A stretch of DNA of 64,000 nucleotides from an uncultured Trueperaceae bacterium (GTDB taxonomy: Bacteria; Deinococcota; Deinococci; Deinococcales; Trueperaceae): positions 1-64,000 of the forward strand of contig CALMXZ010000003.1 of the NCBI GenBank assembly GCA_937873495.1, read 5' to 3'. The translations under genes were made by a program, and so were the position numbers. A model generated the notes under the pieces. It saw only the letters and a list, made by a program, of their open reading frames with translations. It did not search any database and was not told the origin of the DNA. Of this stretch, positions 26,922-35,222 are shown in pieces; positions within the stretch are counted from its first letter, which is position 1, and each line of letters begins with the position of its first letter.

Positions 26922-27839
26922 TCAGTCGCCCGCCAAGCGCAGGACGTTGGCGACGTGCGGGTCGAAGGCGTGGAAGTCGGCGAAGGTGAACGTCTCGGGT
27001 TCGCGCCCGTGCTCGAGCGCGAGGCGACAGCGCACCACGCTCTCGAGCTGCATGGCGAGGCGTCGGTCCGCCACGACGGTGGGCAGGAGGGCGGCGATGA
27101 CGGCGTCGAGGGACCGGGCCGCCAGGTAGACGGCCACGGCGCGCTCGTCATCGCCGAGCCCCGCCACCTCCGCCCGCGGCGCGGTGCGGAGGCGTTCGGC
27201 TGCGGCCACCACCCGTCCCTCGTGGGCGTAGCGGTAGCAGGCCTGGCAGAGGGCGCGCTCCAGCTCGGCCTCGCTGTCGCGCCTGCCCGCCTCACGGTGG
27301 GCGGCCTCCCGCAACGACTCGGGGCGCAAGAGCCCGTCGTGTAGGGCGCCGCAGGTCGGACACGCCGTCCAGCCCAATTCGAGGCGGGCCGCCTGCAGGC
27401 CGAGGAAGCGGGTGCCGGCCGCGAGCGTCGCCCGCGCCAGGTCCTCCGGCAGGCCGAGCCGCCCGAGGCTCTCGCTCAGCGCGGCGAGCGCGGAGGCGTC
27501 CGGCGGAGGCAACGCGTGGCCCGCCTCGGCCCGCTCGCCACCGTCGTCCAGGCGCCCGACCTGGAAGCGGATGTCCCGCACGTCGGAGTTGCCGAGGTAG
27601 GCGCGGTAGGCGTCGACGAGCCGTTGCCGCCCGAGGCTCAGGTGCATGGCCGTCTCGGAGTCGCCTACGTTCACGTACAGGACCCCATCGCGCAGCACCA
27701 CGGCCGTGCTGAAGGCCGCCAGTTCGGCCCCGGCGACCGCGCGCCACGCGAGGACGGCCCCGGCGCGCCGCACGCCGCGTTTGACGGCGGCCCGGCGGAA
27801 GACCTCCTCGATCAGCTCGGCGACGTGCCGTTCACGCAC
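26922..27839 (-). CDS. DciA-like (DUF721) protein with C-terminal zinc-knuckle extension
   Basis: 305 residues. The first about 95 (ELIEEVFRRAAVKRGVRRAG...AWRAVAG...LYVNVGDSETAMHLSLGRQRLVDAYRAYLG) match the DUF721/DciA domain, the ancestral loader of replicative helicase DnaB in bacteria lacking DnaC/DnaI. The remaining about 200 residues are unfamiliar and contain two knuckles, C160-P-T-C163 and C198-Q-A-C201, likely one zinc site. The GTG start overlaps the recF stop by 8 nt; recF-dciA adjacency is common. The helicase-loading role is inferred. Confidence 0.75.
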   Translation of the reverse strand: MRERHVAELIEEVFRRAAVKRGVRRAGAVLAWRAVAGAELAAFSTAVVLRDGVLYVNVGDSETAMHLSLGRQRLVDAYRAYLGNSDVRDIRFQVGRLDDGGERAEAGHALPPPDASALAALSESLGRLGLPEDLARATLAAGTRFLGLQAARLELGWTACPTCGALHDGLLRPESLREAAHREAGRRDSEAELERALCQACYRYAHEGRVVAAAERLRTAPRAEVAGLGDDERAVAVYLAARSLDAVIAALLPTVVADRRLAMQLESVVRCRLALEHGREPETFTFADFHAFDPHVANVLRLAGD

Positions 27840-28890
27840 GGCCTGCCTCCAGCAGACGGGCGTGTCCGCTCGTCATCTCGATCCGCGCCTCGGCGAGGGG
27901 CGGGGGCTCCGTGCCGGAGACTAGGGCCTGCGGGGTCGCGCTCGCCAGCGCCAGGAGGTAGGCGCGCCGCGTCGCGTCGAGCTCGGCCGTGAAGTCGTCG
28001 ATGAGCAGCACGGGTGGCTCGTGGTGCTTCTCGCTCAGGAGGCGGTACTCGGCGACCCGCAGCGCGAGGGCAGCCGTGCGCGCCTCGCCGCGCGAGCCGT
28101 ACTCCGGCAGGGAGACGCCGTCGAGGTCGAGCCGCAGGTCGTCGCGATGCGGTCCGACCAAGGTCTGGCCCCTGGCACGCTCGGCCATGGCGCCGGCCGC
28201 CAGCGCCTCCGCGAGGGAGAGCTCGCCGTGCGTCGTGCTAAGGCTCAGGGCGAGCACCCCGGCCCCGGCCACCTCTCGATAGACCTCGGTGGCCAGCGGC
28301 GCGAGGCGCACGGCCGCGCGCTCCCGCAGTGCGCAGACCTCGGTTCCGAGGGCCACGAACCGCTCGCTCCATGGCACGAGTTCTGCCCCGAAACGTCCGG
28401 CCCGGAGGAGCGCGTTGCGCTGTTCGAGCACGCGGGAGTACTCGCGGTGTAGGAGGGCGTAGCGCAGCGAGAGCTTGGCGAGGAGCCCGTCGAGGTAGCC
28501 GCGCCGCGCGGACGGTGGCCCATGCACGAGGTCGCTGTCCTCCGGCGTGAGGAGAACGGCGCTCACGACCCGGGCCACGTCCCCGACCTTGGCCGCCTGG
28601 CCGTCGACCCTCACGACCTTCTTGCCCGCCCCGAGACCGACCTCGACACGCGACACGCCTTCGTCGTGCTCGATCTCGGCCGCGACGTACGCCTCCTCCT
28701 CGCCGAGCCTGACCTGCCGCGCGAGCTTGCCGCCCACCGCCTCGCCAGTGCAGGCCAGGTGCGCGGCCGCCAGGAGGTTGCTCTTGCCGGCCGCGTTGCG
28801 CCCTACCACCGCCACCACCCCGCTCGGGAAGTCGATGCGGGGCGTGCGCAGGTTGCGGAAGTTGAGCTGCGTCAGGCTGACGAGCCGCAC
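27832..28890 (-). CDS. recF: DNA replication and repair protein RecF
   Basis: 352 residues, MRLVSLTQLNFRNLRTPRIDF at the start. Walker A is GRNAAGKSN (30-38), and the SMC-like signature and Walker B region are QTLVGPHRDDLRLDLDG and PPVLLIDDFTAELDATRR. RecF binds gapped DNA and, with RecO and RecR, loads RecA; in Deinococcus, which lacks RecBC, this is the main repair route. The GTG start has TAGACT 6 nt upstream and no ribosome-binding site. It is divergent from sufS and followed by the DciA-like gene. Confidence 0.95.
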   Translation of the reverse strand: MRLVSLTQLNFRNLRTPRIDFPSGVVAVVGRNAAGKSNLLAAAHLACTGEAVGGKLARQVRLGEEEAYVAAEIEHDEGVSRVEVGLGAGKKVVRVDGQAAKVGDVARVVSAVLLTPEDSDLVHGPPSARRGYLDGLLAKLSLRYALLHREYSRVLEQRNALLRAGRFGAELVPWSERFVALGTEVCALRERAAVRLAPLATEVYREVAGAGVLALSLSTTHGELSLAEALAAGAMAERARGQTLVGPHRDDLRLDLDGVSLPEYGSRGEARTAALALRVAEYRLLSEKHHEPPVLLIDDFTAELDATRRAYLLALASATPQALVSGTEPPPLAEARIEMTSGHARLLEAGRA

Positions 28891-28896
28891 GGGCCG

Positions 28897-28902
28897 AGTC
28901 TA
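28897..28902 (-). promoter_or_regulatory. Leaderless -10 box for recF
   Basis: Minus-strand TAGACT, 6 nt before the recF GTG. The divergent sufS gene uses the identical hexamer. Confidence 0.65.
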
Positions 28903-29052
28903 CCGCCGCGCCGCGCCGGGTCCCGCTCCGCGGAGCGGCGCCCGGCGGGCTTGGGCGGCGCTTCGGGGAGCGGCCGCCGGGGCCGGCCCGTGTCGCGCCC
29001 GGCGCCGTCTCCGAGCGTTCGCGCGGGGTAAGGAGGTGCGTCCGGCCGGTGC

Positions 29053-29058
29053 TAGACT
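29053..29058 (+). promoter_or_regulatory. -10 box for sufS
   Basis: TAGACT, 9 nt before the sufS ATG; no Shine-Dalgarno sequence, so the mRNA probably starts one to three bases before the ATG. Confidence 0.6.
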
Positions 29059-29067
29059 CGCAAGCAG

Positions 29068-30309
29068 ATGGACGACCGCGACGTTCTCGCGCTACGACGC
29101 GATTTCCCGATCCTGAGCCGCGAGGTCAACGGCCACCCCCTCACCTACCTGGACAGCGCGGCCTCCAGCCAGCGGCCCAGGCAGGTGGTGGCCGCCATGC
29201 AGGAGTACTACGAGCGTCACCATGCCAATGTGCATAGGGGCGCCCACACGCTGGCCACGGAGGCGACCGACGCCTTCGAGCGCGCGCGGGAGCGCGTGGC
29301 CCGCTTCGTCTGCGCGCCGGAATCGCGCTCGCTCGTGTTCACGCGCAACACGACGGAGGCCATCAACCTGGTCGCGGCGAGCTGGGGGCGGGCGAACCTC
29401 GGGCCAGGCGACGAGGTGGTGCTGAGCGTCGCCGAGCACCACGCGAACCTCGTGCCGTGGCACTTCCTCAAGCGCGAGCGCGGGATAGTCATCAAGCCCG
29501 TCCCGCTCACCGCGGAGCAGCGGCTCGACATGGCCGCGTTGCGCTCGGCCATCGGCCCGCGTACCAGGCTCGTGACGACCTTCCACATGAGCAACGTCCT
29601 CGGGGCCGTCAACCCGGTCGCCGAGATCGCGAGGCTCGCCCACGCGGCCGGCGCGCTCCTCCTCGTCGACGGGGCGCAGGGCGCGCCGCACCTCGAGGTC
29701 GACGTACGCGCGCTCGACTGCGACTTCTACGCGTTCTCCGGCCACAAGATGCTCGGCCCCACCGGCATCGGCGCCCTCTGGGCGCGAGCCGAGGTGCTGG
29801 AGGCCATGCCACCCTTCCTCGGGGGTGGCGAGATGATCAGGCGGGTCACGCTCGAGGACAGCACCTACGCCGACATCCCGGCCCGCTTCGAGGCCGGCAC
29901 GCCGAGCGTGGCGGAGGCGGTCGGTCTGGCGGCCGCGGTCGACTACCTCGCCGCGGTCGGCATGGCCGAGGTGGCGCGCCACGACCGGGAACTCGTGGGC
30001 CTCGCGCTGGAGCTGCTCAGCGACGTGCCTGGCCTGACGCTCTTCGGTCCGCGAGGCGACGACCGCGGCGGCATCGTCACGTTCGACGTGGCGGGGCTCC
30101 ACGCGCACGACGTCGCCACCATCCTCGACCTGGAGGGGATCGCGGTGCGGGCCGGCCACCACTGCGCCCAGCCGCTCGGCGCCGCCCTCGGGGTGAGCGC
30201 CAGCGCGCGGGCGAGCTTCTACCTCTACACGACGCGCGCCGAGGTCGAGCGCTTCGCCATGGCCCTGAAACGCCTCGTGGAGCGCTTCGGCACGCAGGAC
30301 CGCGCGTGA
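29068..30309 (+). CDS. sufS: Cysteine desulfurase SufS
   Basis: 413 residues. The PLP lysine is K227 in AFSGHKMLGPTGIG; the persulfide-forming cysteine is C366 in AGHHCAQPL. VFTRNTTEAINLVAASWG, HHANLVPW and VDGAQGAPHLEVDV are standard group II motifs. It removes sulfur from cysteine and passes it to SufU for Fe-S cluster assembly. Length matches the family. sufU follows 69 nt downstream on the same strand. No sufBCD genes are in this window, so the rest of the Suf machine lies elsewhere. Confidence 0.96.
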   Translation: MDDRDVLALRRDFPILSREVNGHPLTYLDSAASSQRPRQVVAAMQEYYERHHANVHRGAHTLATEATDAFERARERVARFVCAPESRSLVFTRNTTEAINLVAASWGRANLGPGDEVVLSVAEHHANLVPWHFLKRERGIVIKPVPLTAEQRLDMAALRSAIGPRTRLVTTFHMSNVLGAVNPVAEIARLAHAAGALLLVDGAQGAPHLEVDVRALDCDFYAFSGHKMLGPTGIGALWARAEVLEAMPPFLGGGEMIRRVTLEDSTYADIPARFEAGTPSVAEAVGLAAAVDYLAAVGMAEVARHDRELVGLALELLSDVPGLTLFGPRGDDRGGIVTFDVAGLHAHDVATILDLEGIAVRAGHHCAQPLGAALGVSASARASFYLYTTRAEVERFAMALKRLVERFGTQDRA

Positions 30310-30378
30310 GCGCCGTGGCCGCTCGGGCGTACGCGCCGTACGCTCTGCGGCGCGCTGAAGAGTGAGGCGGGGGCGGGC

Positions 30379-30813
30379 GTGGGCTTCCTAGACGACATCT
30401 ACCAGGACCTGATCCTCGAGCATTACCGGAGCCCCCGCCGGCACGGCACGCTGGAGGGCCGGGGCGTCGTCGCCCAGGAGGGCGTCAACCCCAGCTGCGG
30501 CGACGAGCTGACGCTCTACCTGCGGCGCGGGGCCGATGGCCTCGACGTCAGGTTCGTCGGGGAAGGGTGCGCCATCTCCCAAGCGTCGGCGAGTCTCATG
30601 GCGAGCGCGATCGCGGGCATGGACAGCGTGCACGCCGCCGCGCTGTCCGCCGGCTTCCAGCGCCTCATCCGCGGGGAGGAGCCCGGCGTCGACCTCGGCG
30701 ACCTGCAGGCGCTAGCCGGGATCGCCAAGCTGCCGGCGCGCGTCAAATGCGCCGTGCTCCCCTGGAAGACGCTCGACGAGGCCTTGACGCGCCTGGGCGA
30801 CGACCAGCTCTGA
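30379..30813 (+). CDS. sufU: SufU-type sulfur transfer/scaffold protein
   Basis: 144 residues: MGFLDDIYQDLILEHYRSPRRHG, then NPSCGDE (C40, D42), GEGCAISQASASLM (C64) and RVKCAVLPWKTL (C124). The three cysteines plus Asp bind zinc, which swaps ligands to accept sulfur from SufS. The short insertion between C64 and C124 typical of SufU (rather than IscU) is present. GTG start. It pairs with sufS. The following gene converges. Confidence 0.95.
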   Translation: MGFLDDIYQDLILEHYRSPRRHGTLEGRGVVAQEGVNPSCGDELTLYLRRGADGLDVRFVGEGCAISQASASLMASAIAGMDSVHAAALSAGFQRLIRGEEPGVDLGDLQALAGIAKLPARVKCAVLPWKTLDEALTRLGDDQL

Positions 30814-30844
30814 GCGTCGGCCCGGCCCGTTCCGCCGAGCGCCG

Positions 30845-31444
30845 TCAAGGCCTGACGGTGTCGTCGAGCAGCGCATCCTCCGGGTCGATGGTCCGGGCCT
30901 GGCGGCCTGCGCGAGCTGCATAGGCCGCCCCCGGCGGCCCGCCTGCCTCGGGCGCGCCGCCCGCCTCCAGCGCGCCGCCCGTCGCTTCGACCTCCACGTC
31001 GTCGTCCGCCTCCAAGGCCGTGGCGTAGGCTTGCAGCAGGGCCTTGAACTGTTCCTTGAAGAGCCGGCGCTGCATCTCGAGGGCCCCGAGCCTGGCATGC
31101 GACCGCAGGAGGCCGTCCTCGACGTCGGCTAGGCGCGCCCGGCGTTGGCGCTCGGCGTCGTCGAGGAGGAGCTGGGCCTCGCGCTTCGCGGTCTCCTTCA
31201 GGTCGCCGGCGATGCGCTCCGTGGCCATCACGGCGGTCTGGAGCTCCGCCTCGGCGTTGCGTAGGCGCGCGACCTCCGCCTCGGTGGCGGAGAGCCGCTT
31301 GCGCAGGCCCTGGGACTCGCGCAGCGCGTCTTCCACCTCCAGTGCCAGGCGCTCCATGAACGCCTTCACCTCCCGCCGGTCGTAACCGCCCGCCCTACGC
31401 GAGAACTCGACGTGCCGGATGTCGAGCGGCGTCAGTCTGCTCAT
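30845..31444 (-). CDS. DivIVA-domain cell-division/polarity protein
   Basis: 199 residues. The N-terminal LTPLDIRHVEFSRRAGGYDRREVKAFMERL (about 4-33) is the DivIVA membrane-binding domain; a long coiled coil follows (about 35-140), then an acidic, Gly/Ala-rich tail. DivIVA proteins sense membrane curvature and organise septum or pole partners. AAGGAGGG lies just upstream of the ATG, a near-perfect ribosome-binding site. It is downstream of the purine phosphorylase gene on the same strand. Confidence 0.85.
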   Translation of the reverse strand: MSRLTPLDIRHVEFSRRAGGYDRREVKAFMERLALEVEDALRESQGLRKRLSATEAEVARLRNAEAELQTAVMATERIAGDLKETAKREAQLLLDDAERQRRARLADVEDGLLRSHARLGALEMQRRLFKEQFKALLQAYATALEADDDVEVEATGGALEAGGAPEAGGPPGAAYAARAGRQARTIDPEDALLDDTVRP

Positions 31445-31513
31445 GCGCCCTCCTTAGACCCCACTTGAGCCGCGGCCGGCCGCGAAGTAGCTCGTAGCCG
31501 TCGCCGCCACTTC

Positions 31514-32344
31514 CTATAGACCCGGCAGCACCGCGCGAACGAGGCGCCGGAAGGTGGCGCCGGTGCGCGCGGCCACGGCCAGCACCTCGTCGCCCGTGGC
31601 GTGCTCGTCGCGATCAGGGAGCGCCATGTCCGTGACCGTCGAGATGCCGAGGACCCGCATCCCCAGATGCCGCGCCCTGATGACCTCGAACACCGTCGAC
31701 ATGCCGATGGCGTCGGCGCCAAGGGTGCGGAACGCCCGCAGCTCCGCGCGGCTCGCGTACGACGGCCCGCTGATCGCGAGGTAGATGCCCTCGCGCAGAT
31801 GGATCCCTTCGGCGATGGCCGCGGAGCGCGCGAGCCGGACGTAAGCGGGGTCGTAGCAGTCGAACATGACCGGGAACCGCGGGTAGGCGTCGTTGTTCGG
31901 CCCGATGAGCGGGTTCTGACCCGTGAAGTTGATGAAGTCGAGCTGCAGCATGATGTCGCCGGCCGCGAAGGCGGGGTTGAGCCCTCCGCACGCGTTGGTG
32001 ACGACGAGGCTCCTGGCGCCGAGACCGTGCAGCAGTGCGATGGGGTAGGTGCACTCCTGCGCGCTGAAGCCTTCGTACGGGTGGACTCGTCCCTGCATGG
32101 CGACGACCCGCCTGCCGGCCAGGCGCCCTACCACCAGGCGGCCGGCGTGGCCAGGGGCGGAGGAGACGGGCATGCCAGGGATGGCGCCGTAGGGGATGGC
32201 GGTGGCGTCCTCGATCTCGTCCGCCAGCGGCCCTAGGCCCGAGCCGAGCACCAGCGCGACCTCCGGCACCTGGCCGATGGAACCGCGCAAGTACTCGAGC
32301 GCCGCGCCCAACCGGGCGTTCGCGTGAGCGACTGCGTCTGACAT
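31514..32344 (-). CDS. Purine nucleoside phosphorylase, trimeric type, probable 6-aminopurine preference
   Basis: 276 residues from the ATG at 32344. Trimeric PNP motifs: LVLGSGLGPLA (phosphate loop, 31-41), GHAGRLVVG, MQGRVHPYEG, VTNACGGLNP (115-124) and GADAIGMSTVFEVIRARH. It splits purine nucleosides with phosphate. The base-binding residues differ from ordinary guanosine/inosine enzymes: position 196-198 is Y-A-S where F-E-T is usual, and D239 replaces the usual Asn. Both changes resemble methylthioadenosine phosphorylase. A TATGAT box 6 nt upstream supports this start. Confidence 0.9.
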   Translation of the reverse strand: MSDAVAHANARLGAALEYLRGSIGQVPEVALVLGSGLGPLADEIEDATAIPYGAIPGMPVSSAPGHAGRLVVGRLAGRRVVAMQGRVHPYEGFSAQECTYPIALLHGLGARSLVVTNACGGLNPAFAAGDIMLQLDFINFTGQNPLIGPNNDAYPRFPVMFDCYDPAYVRLARSAAIAEGIHLREGIYLAISGPSYASRAELRAFRTLGADAIGMSTVFEVIRARHLGMRVLGISTVTDMALPDRDEHATGDEVLAVAARTGATFRRLVRAVLPGL

Positions 32345-32350
32345 GAGCGA

Positions 32351-32356
32351 ATCATA
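32351..32356 (-). promoter_or_regulatory. Leaderless -10 box for the purine phosphorylase gene
   Basis: Minus-strand TATGAT, close to the TATAAT consensus, 6 nt before the ATG at 32344; no ribosome-binding site. Confidence 0.7.
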
Positions 32357-32484
32357 ACCGCGGCCGGCCGCGCCCCGGAGCGCGCACGCGCGTGGGGTCG
32401 CCGTGCGCGTGCGCATCCCGGTCGACGGCGCCAAGGTATTGAGCGCGCAGCCGCAGACGCTCTCAATCCTCTCACCTGCACAGG

Positions 32485-32490
32485 TAAACT
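32485..32490 (+). promoter_or_regulatory. Leaderless -10 box for bamA
   Basis: TAAACT, 6 nt before the ATG at 32497; no Shine-Dalgarno sequence and no good -35 hexamer. Confidence 0.65.
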
Positions 32491-32496
32491 GCTCCC

Positions 32497-35136
32497 ATGC
32501 GACTAACCCGCCTGTACGTCGTCCTGGTCATCCTCCTTGCATCGCTGACGGCCTTCGCGCAGCCGGCGGTGCAGGGCAGGCTGGTAGAGGTGCGCGTCAC
32601 GGGCACCACGACCTACGCCGACATCGTCAGGACCATCGTCACTTCCCGCGTCGGCACCAACGCGCAAGACGTCGACCTCGAGGCCGAGCGCAACCGCGTC
32701 TACAGCCTCGGGACGTTCGAGACGGTCACCCTGACGATCGAGAACGCGGCGGCCGGCCCCGTGCTCGTCATCGCGGTCAAGGAGAACCCCCGCATCGGGG
32801 AGATCGAGTTCGAGGGCACCACGAGCCTGCCGAGCTCGGCGCTGCTCGAGGCGCTACGCGTCACCAACCTCCTCGAGCCCGGGCGCGTTTACAACACGAC
32901 GCGCTCGGAGGAGGCGAAGGACACGATCCGCCAGGTCTACCGCCAGGCCGGCTTCCCGTTCGACGTCGAGGTCGACCTCGCGATCGCGTCGGCGCCTGAC
33001 CTCGCCACGAGCGCCGACGCGGTGCCCGTCCGCCTCACCTACACGGTCGACGAGGCGGCGACGATAGACAGGGTCGTGTTCGAAGGCAACACCGTCCTCA
33101 CGGACGGCGACCTCGGTCTCATGTTCCAGCCCATGGAGCGCTCCGGCGAGTTCGACCCGCAGCAGTACAGCGCCACGGTCGAGGCCGTCGCCACGCGTTA
33201 CCGCAACCTCGGCTACCGCGGCAGCGGCGTAGACACGAGCACCACGAGCCTGGTGAGCGGCGTGTTCACCGTGCGCGTCCTCGAGCTGACCATCGCGTCC
33301 ATCGACACGACCGCGCTCGGCGTCGACCCGACGGCCCTCTCCCTCCACCCTGGCGACCTCTTCAACTACGACACCCTTCTCGACAACGTGAAGCGCCTGG
33401 CGCGCGGCCGCTCCTCCGACATCCAGCTCGAGGCCGGCGTGTCGGCGAGCGGCGGCGTGCGCGTGACCTTCAAGCTCGGCGCCCCCGAGACGGCCGGCAC
33501 CGTCGACGCCATCCGCATCGAGGGGAACACGGTCCTCGGCGCCGACGAGCTCACGGCGGTGCTCAACCTCCAGGTCGGCGACACCTTCACGTCCGTGCTC
33601 GCCCAGGAGGACTTCGGGGCCATCGTGCGGGCCTACCAGGCCGCCGGCTACCGGGTGCTCACCAGGCCCGACTTCTCGTACGACGACGGAACCTACGTCC
33701 AGCGCGTCACGGAGCTCAAGACCGTCGGGTACGAGATCCGCTACCAGGGCGAGCCGAGCTCGACGAGGGAGTCCGTCGTCACGCGCTACCTGCCGCCCGT
33801 CGGCAGCGTCGTCTCGGACAAGAAGATCGTGGACGGCCTCAGGCAGGTCGCTTCCCTCGGCGTGGTCGACGTGCTCAGTTACACCCTCGAACCCGGCGAG
33901 GGGCCGGACGAGGCGCGCGTGATCCTCGCTCTGGCCAAGCGCCAGACGGGCGAGCTGCGGCCCGCCGCGCAGTACGCGACCGACACGGGCTTCTCCGGCA
34001 GCCTCTCGTACTCCGAGAAGAACTTCCTCGGCTTGGCGCACACCGTCGGCGCCGAGGTCGACGTCCTCAACACCGATCTCGGCATCATGCTGGGCGGGCG
34101 CCTCAACTACTCGATCCCGTGGCTGTACGTCGACGCGCTGGACTTCATGGAGGTGCCGACCTCCATCAACGTGTCGCTCTTCAGCGTCGTGAGCAACAAC
34201 AACCCCCTCACCGTCGGCAACCGCACCACGGTCACCTATCCCGGGTTGGCTGAGACCGAGGAGAACCAGGTGCGCGTCGGCGACTACACGCTGCGTTCCA
34301 GCGGTCTCGGCTTCTCCGTTGGCAGGCCGATCGCCGACTCCACCTACCTGACCGTCTCGGCCAACGGCGCCTACAACGAGTACAAGCTCGAGCCCCCCAC
34401 CGCCGAGTGCGACGTGCAGGGCGGCGTCGTGCAGAACCCGAGGGCGTGCTCTACACCTAGCGGCTTCGCCATCGACTACCTCCCGACGAGCGGTCTGTCG
34501 GCGTTCGTCGGCGCGCGCGCGGTCTACGACACGCGCACCGATACGAACTTCCCAGCCGACGGCATGGGGGCGTACGGCGGCGTAGGCGTCGGTTTCGGCA
34601 ACGACTTCCTGCTGAACGGTGTGCGCTCCAGCTACGTGTACGAGCAGGTGACGGCCGGCGTGCGCGGCTACGCCCGCATCGCCGACCTGATGCCGTCGGA
34701 GGTCACCGACAAGAGCCACGTCTTCGCGGTCCGGTTCGACGTCGGACATCAGTTCGGCGGCGAGTACCCCGTCTCCAAGCGCTTCACCGTCGGGCGCACG
34801 AACGAACTCGCCACGCAGGTCCGCGGCTACACCGTGGACGACTTCTCCCTCTCCAAGACCTACGCCACGGCGTCGTTCGAGTACCGCTACGACTTCGGCC
34901 TCTCCACGGTCGCCACCCAGACCGTCATCGGCCTCGTGTTCGTCGACCTCGGCTGGGCCTCGAGCGTGCCGGGGTTCAACGACTACGAGACGCCCGTGTT
35001 CGCGGGCGCCGGCCTCGGCGTGCAGGTGAACCTCGGCTTCGCCGGGATCGTGCTGCCCGCCATCCGGCTCGACTACGCCTTCAGCGAGCGGCACCCGACG
35101 GGCGTGTTCGCCTTCCGGGTCGGGCCGGTGTTCTAG
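32497..35136 (+). CDS. bamA: Outer-membrane protein assembly factor BamA (Omp85)
   Basis: 879 residues. Signal peptide about 1-22 (YVVLVILLASLTAFAQ), then POTRA repeats to about residue 490 (for example VEVRVTGTTTYADIVRTIV, IDRVVFEGNTVLTDGDL, VDAIRIEGNTVLGADEL), then a 16-strand barrel opening near GFSGSLSYSEKNFLG and ending AFRVGPVF with the terminal aromatic. The lid-lock motif region reads VSKRFTVGRTNELATQVRGY, where VRGY fits the conserved V/I-R-G-Y/F. BamA folds beta-barrel proteins into the outer membrane, confirming a diderm cell. It is longer than the E. coli protein (810), probably from extra POTRA length. A convergent terminator separates it from ychF. Confidence 0.93.
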   Translation: MRLTRLYVVLVILLASLTAFAQPAVQGRLVEVRVTGTTTYADIVRTIVTSRVGTNAQDVDLEAERNRVYSLGTFETVTLTIENAAAGPVLVIAVKENPRIGEIEFEGTTSLPSSALLEALRVTNLLEPGRVYNTTRSEEAKDTIRQVYRQAGFPFDVEVDLAIASAPDLATSADAVPVRLTYTVDEAATIDRVVFEGNTVLTDGDLGLMFQPMERSGEFDPQQYSATVEAVATRYRNLGYRGSGVDTSTTSLVSGVFTVRVLELTIASIDTTALGVDPTALSLHPGDLFNYDTLLDNVKRLARGRSSDIQLEAGVSASGGVRVTFKLGAPETAGTVDAIRIEGNTVLGADELTAVLNLQVGDTFTSVLAQEDFGAIVRAYQAAGYRVLTRPDFSYDDGTYVQRVTELKTVGYEIRYQGEPSSTRESVVTRYLPPVGSVVSDKKIVDGLRQVASLGVVDVLSYTLEPGEGPDEARVILALAKRQTGELRPAAQYATDTGFSGSLSYSEKNFLGLAHTVGAEVDVLNTDLGIMLGGRLNYSIPWLYVDALDFMEVPTSINVSLFSVVSNNNPLTVGNRTTVTYPGLAETEENQVRVGDYTLRSSGLGFSVGRPIADSTYLTVSANGAYNEYKLEPPTAECDVQGGVVQNPRACSTPSGFAIDYLPTSGLSAFVGARAVYDTRTDTNFPADGMGAYGGVGVGFGNDFLLNGVRSSYVYEQVTAGVRGYARIADLMPSEVTDKSHVFAVRFDVGHQFGGEYPVSKRFTVGRTNELATQVRGYTVDDFSLSKTYATASFEYRYDFGLSTVATQTVIGLVFVDLGWASSVPGFNDYETPVFAGAGLGVQVNLGFAGIVLPAIRLDYAFSERHPTGVFAFRVGPVF

Positions 35137-35155
35137 CGGTCGGCGCGGCGGTCTT

Positions 35156-35188
35156 AACGTGGGGGCGACCTGGTGTCGTTCCCACGTT
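35156..35188. terminator. Shared terminator between bamA and ychF
   Basis: AACGTGGGGGCGAC-CTGGT-GTCGTTCCCACGTT, a 14-bp stem with two G-U pairs, in the gap between two convergent genes. Usable from either side, though without T-tracts. Confidence 0.65.
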
Positions 35189-35222
35189 CGATCGTCCTCG
35201 AGGCGCTGAGCGGGTCGGTCCG

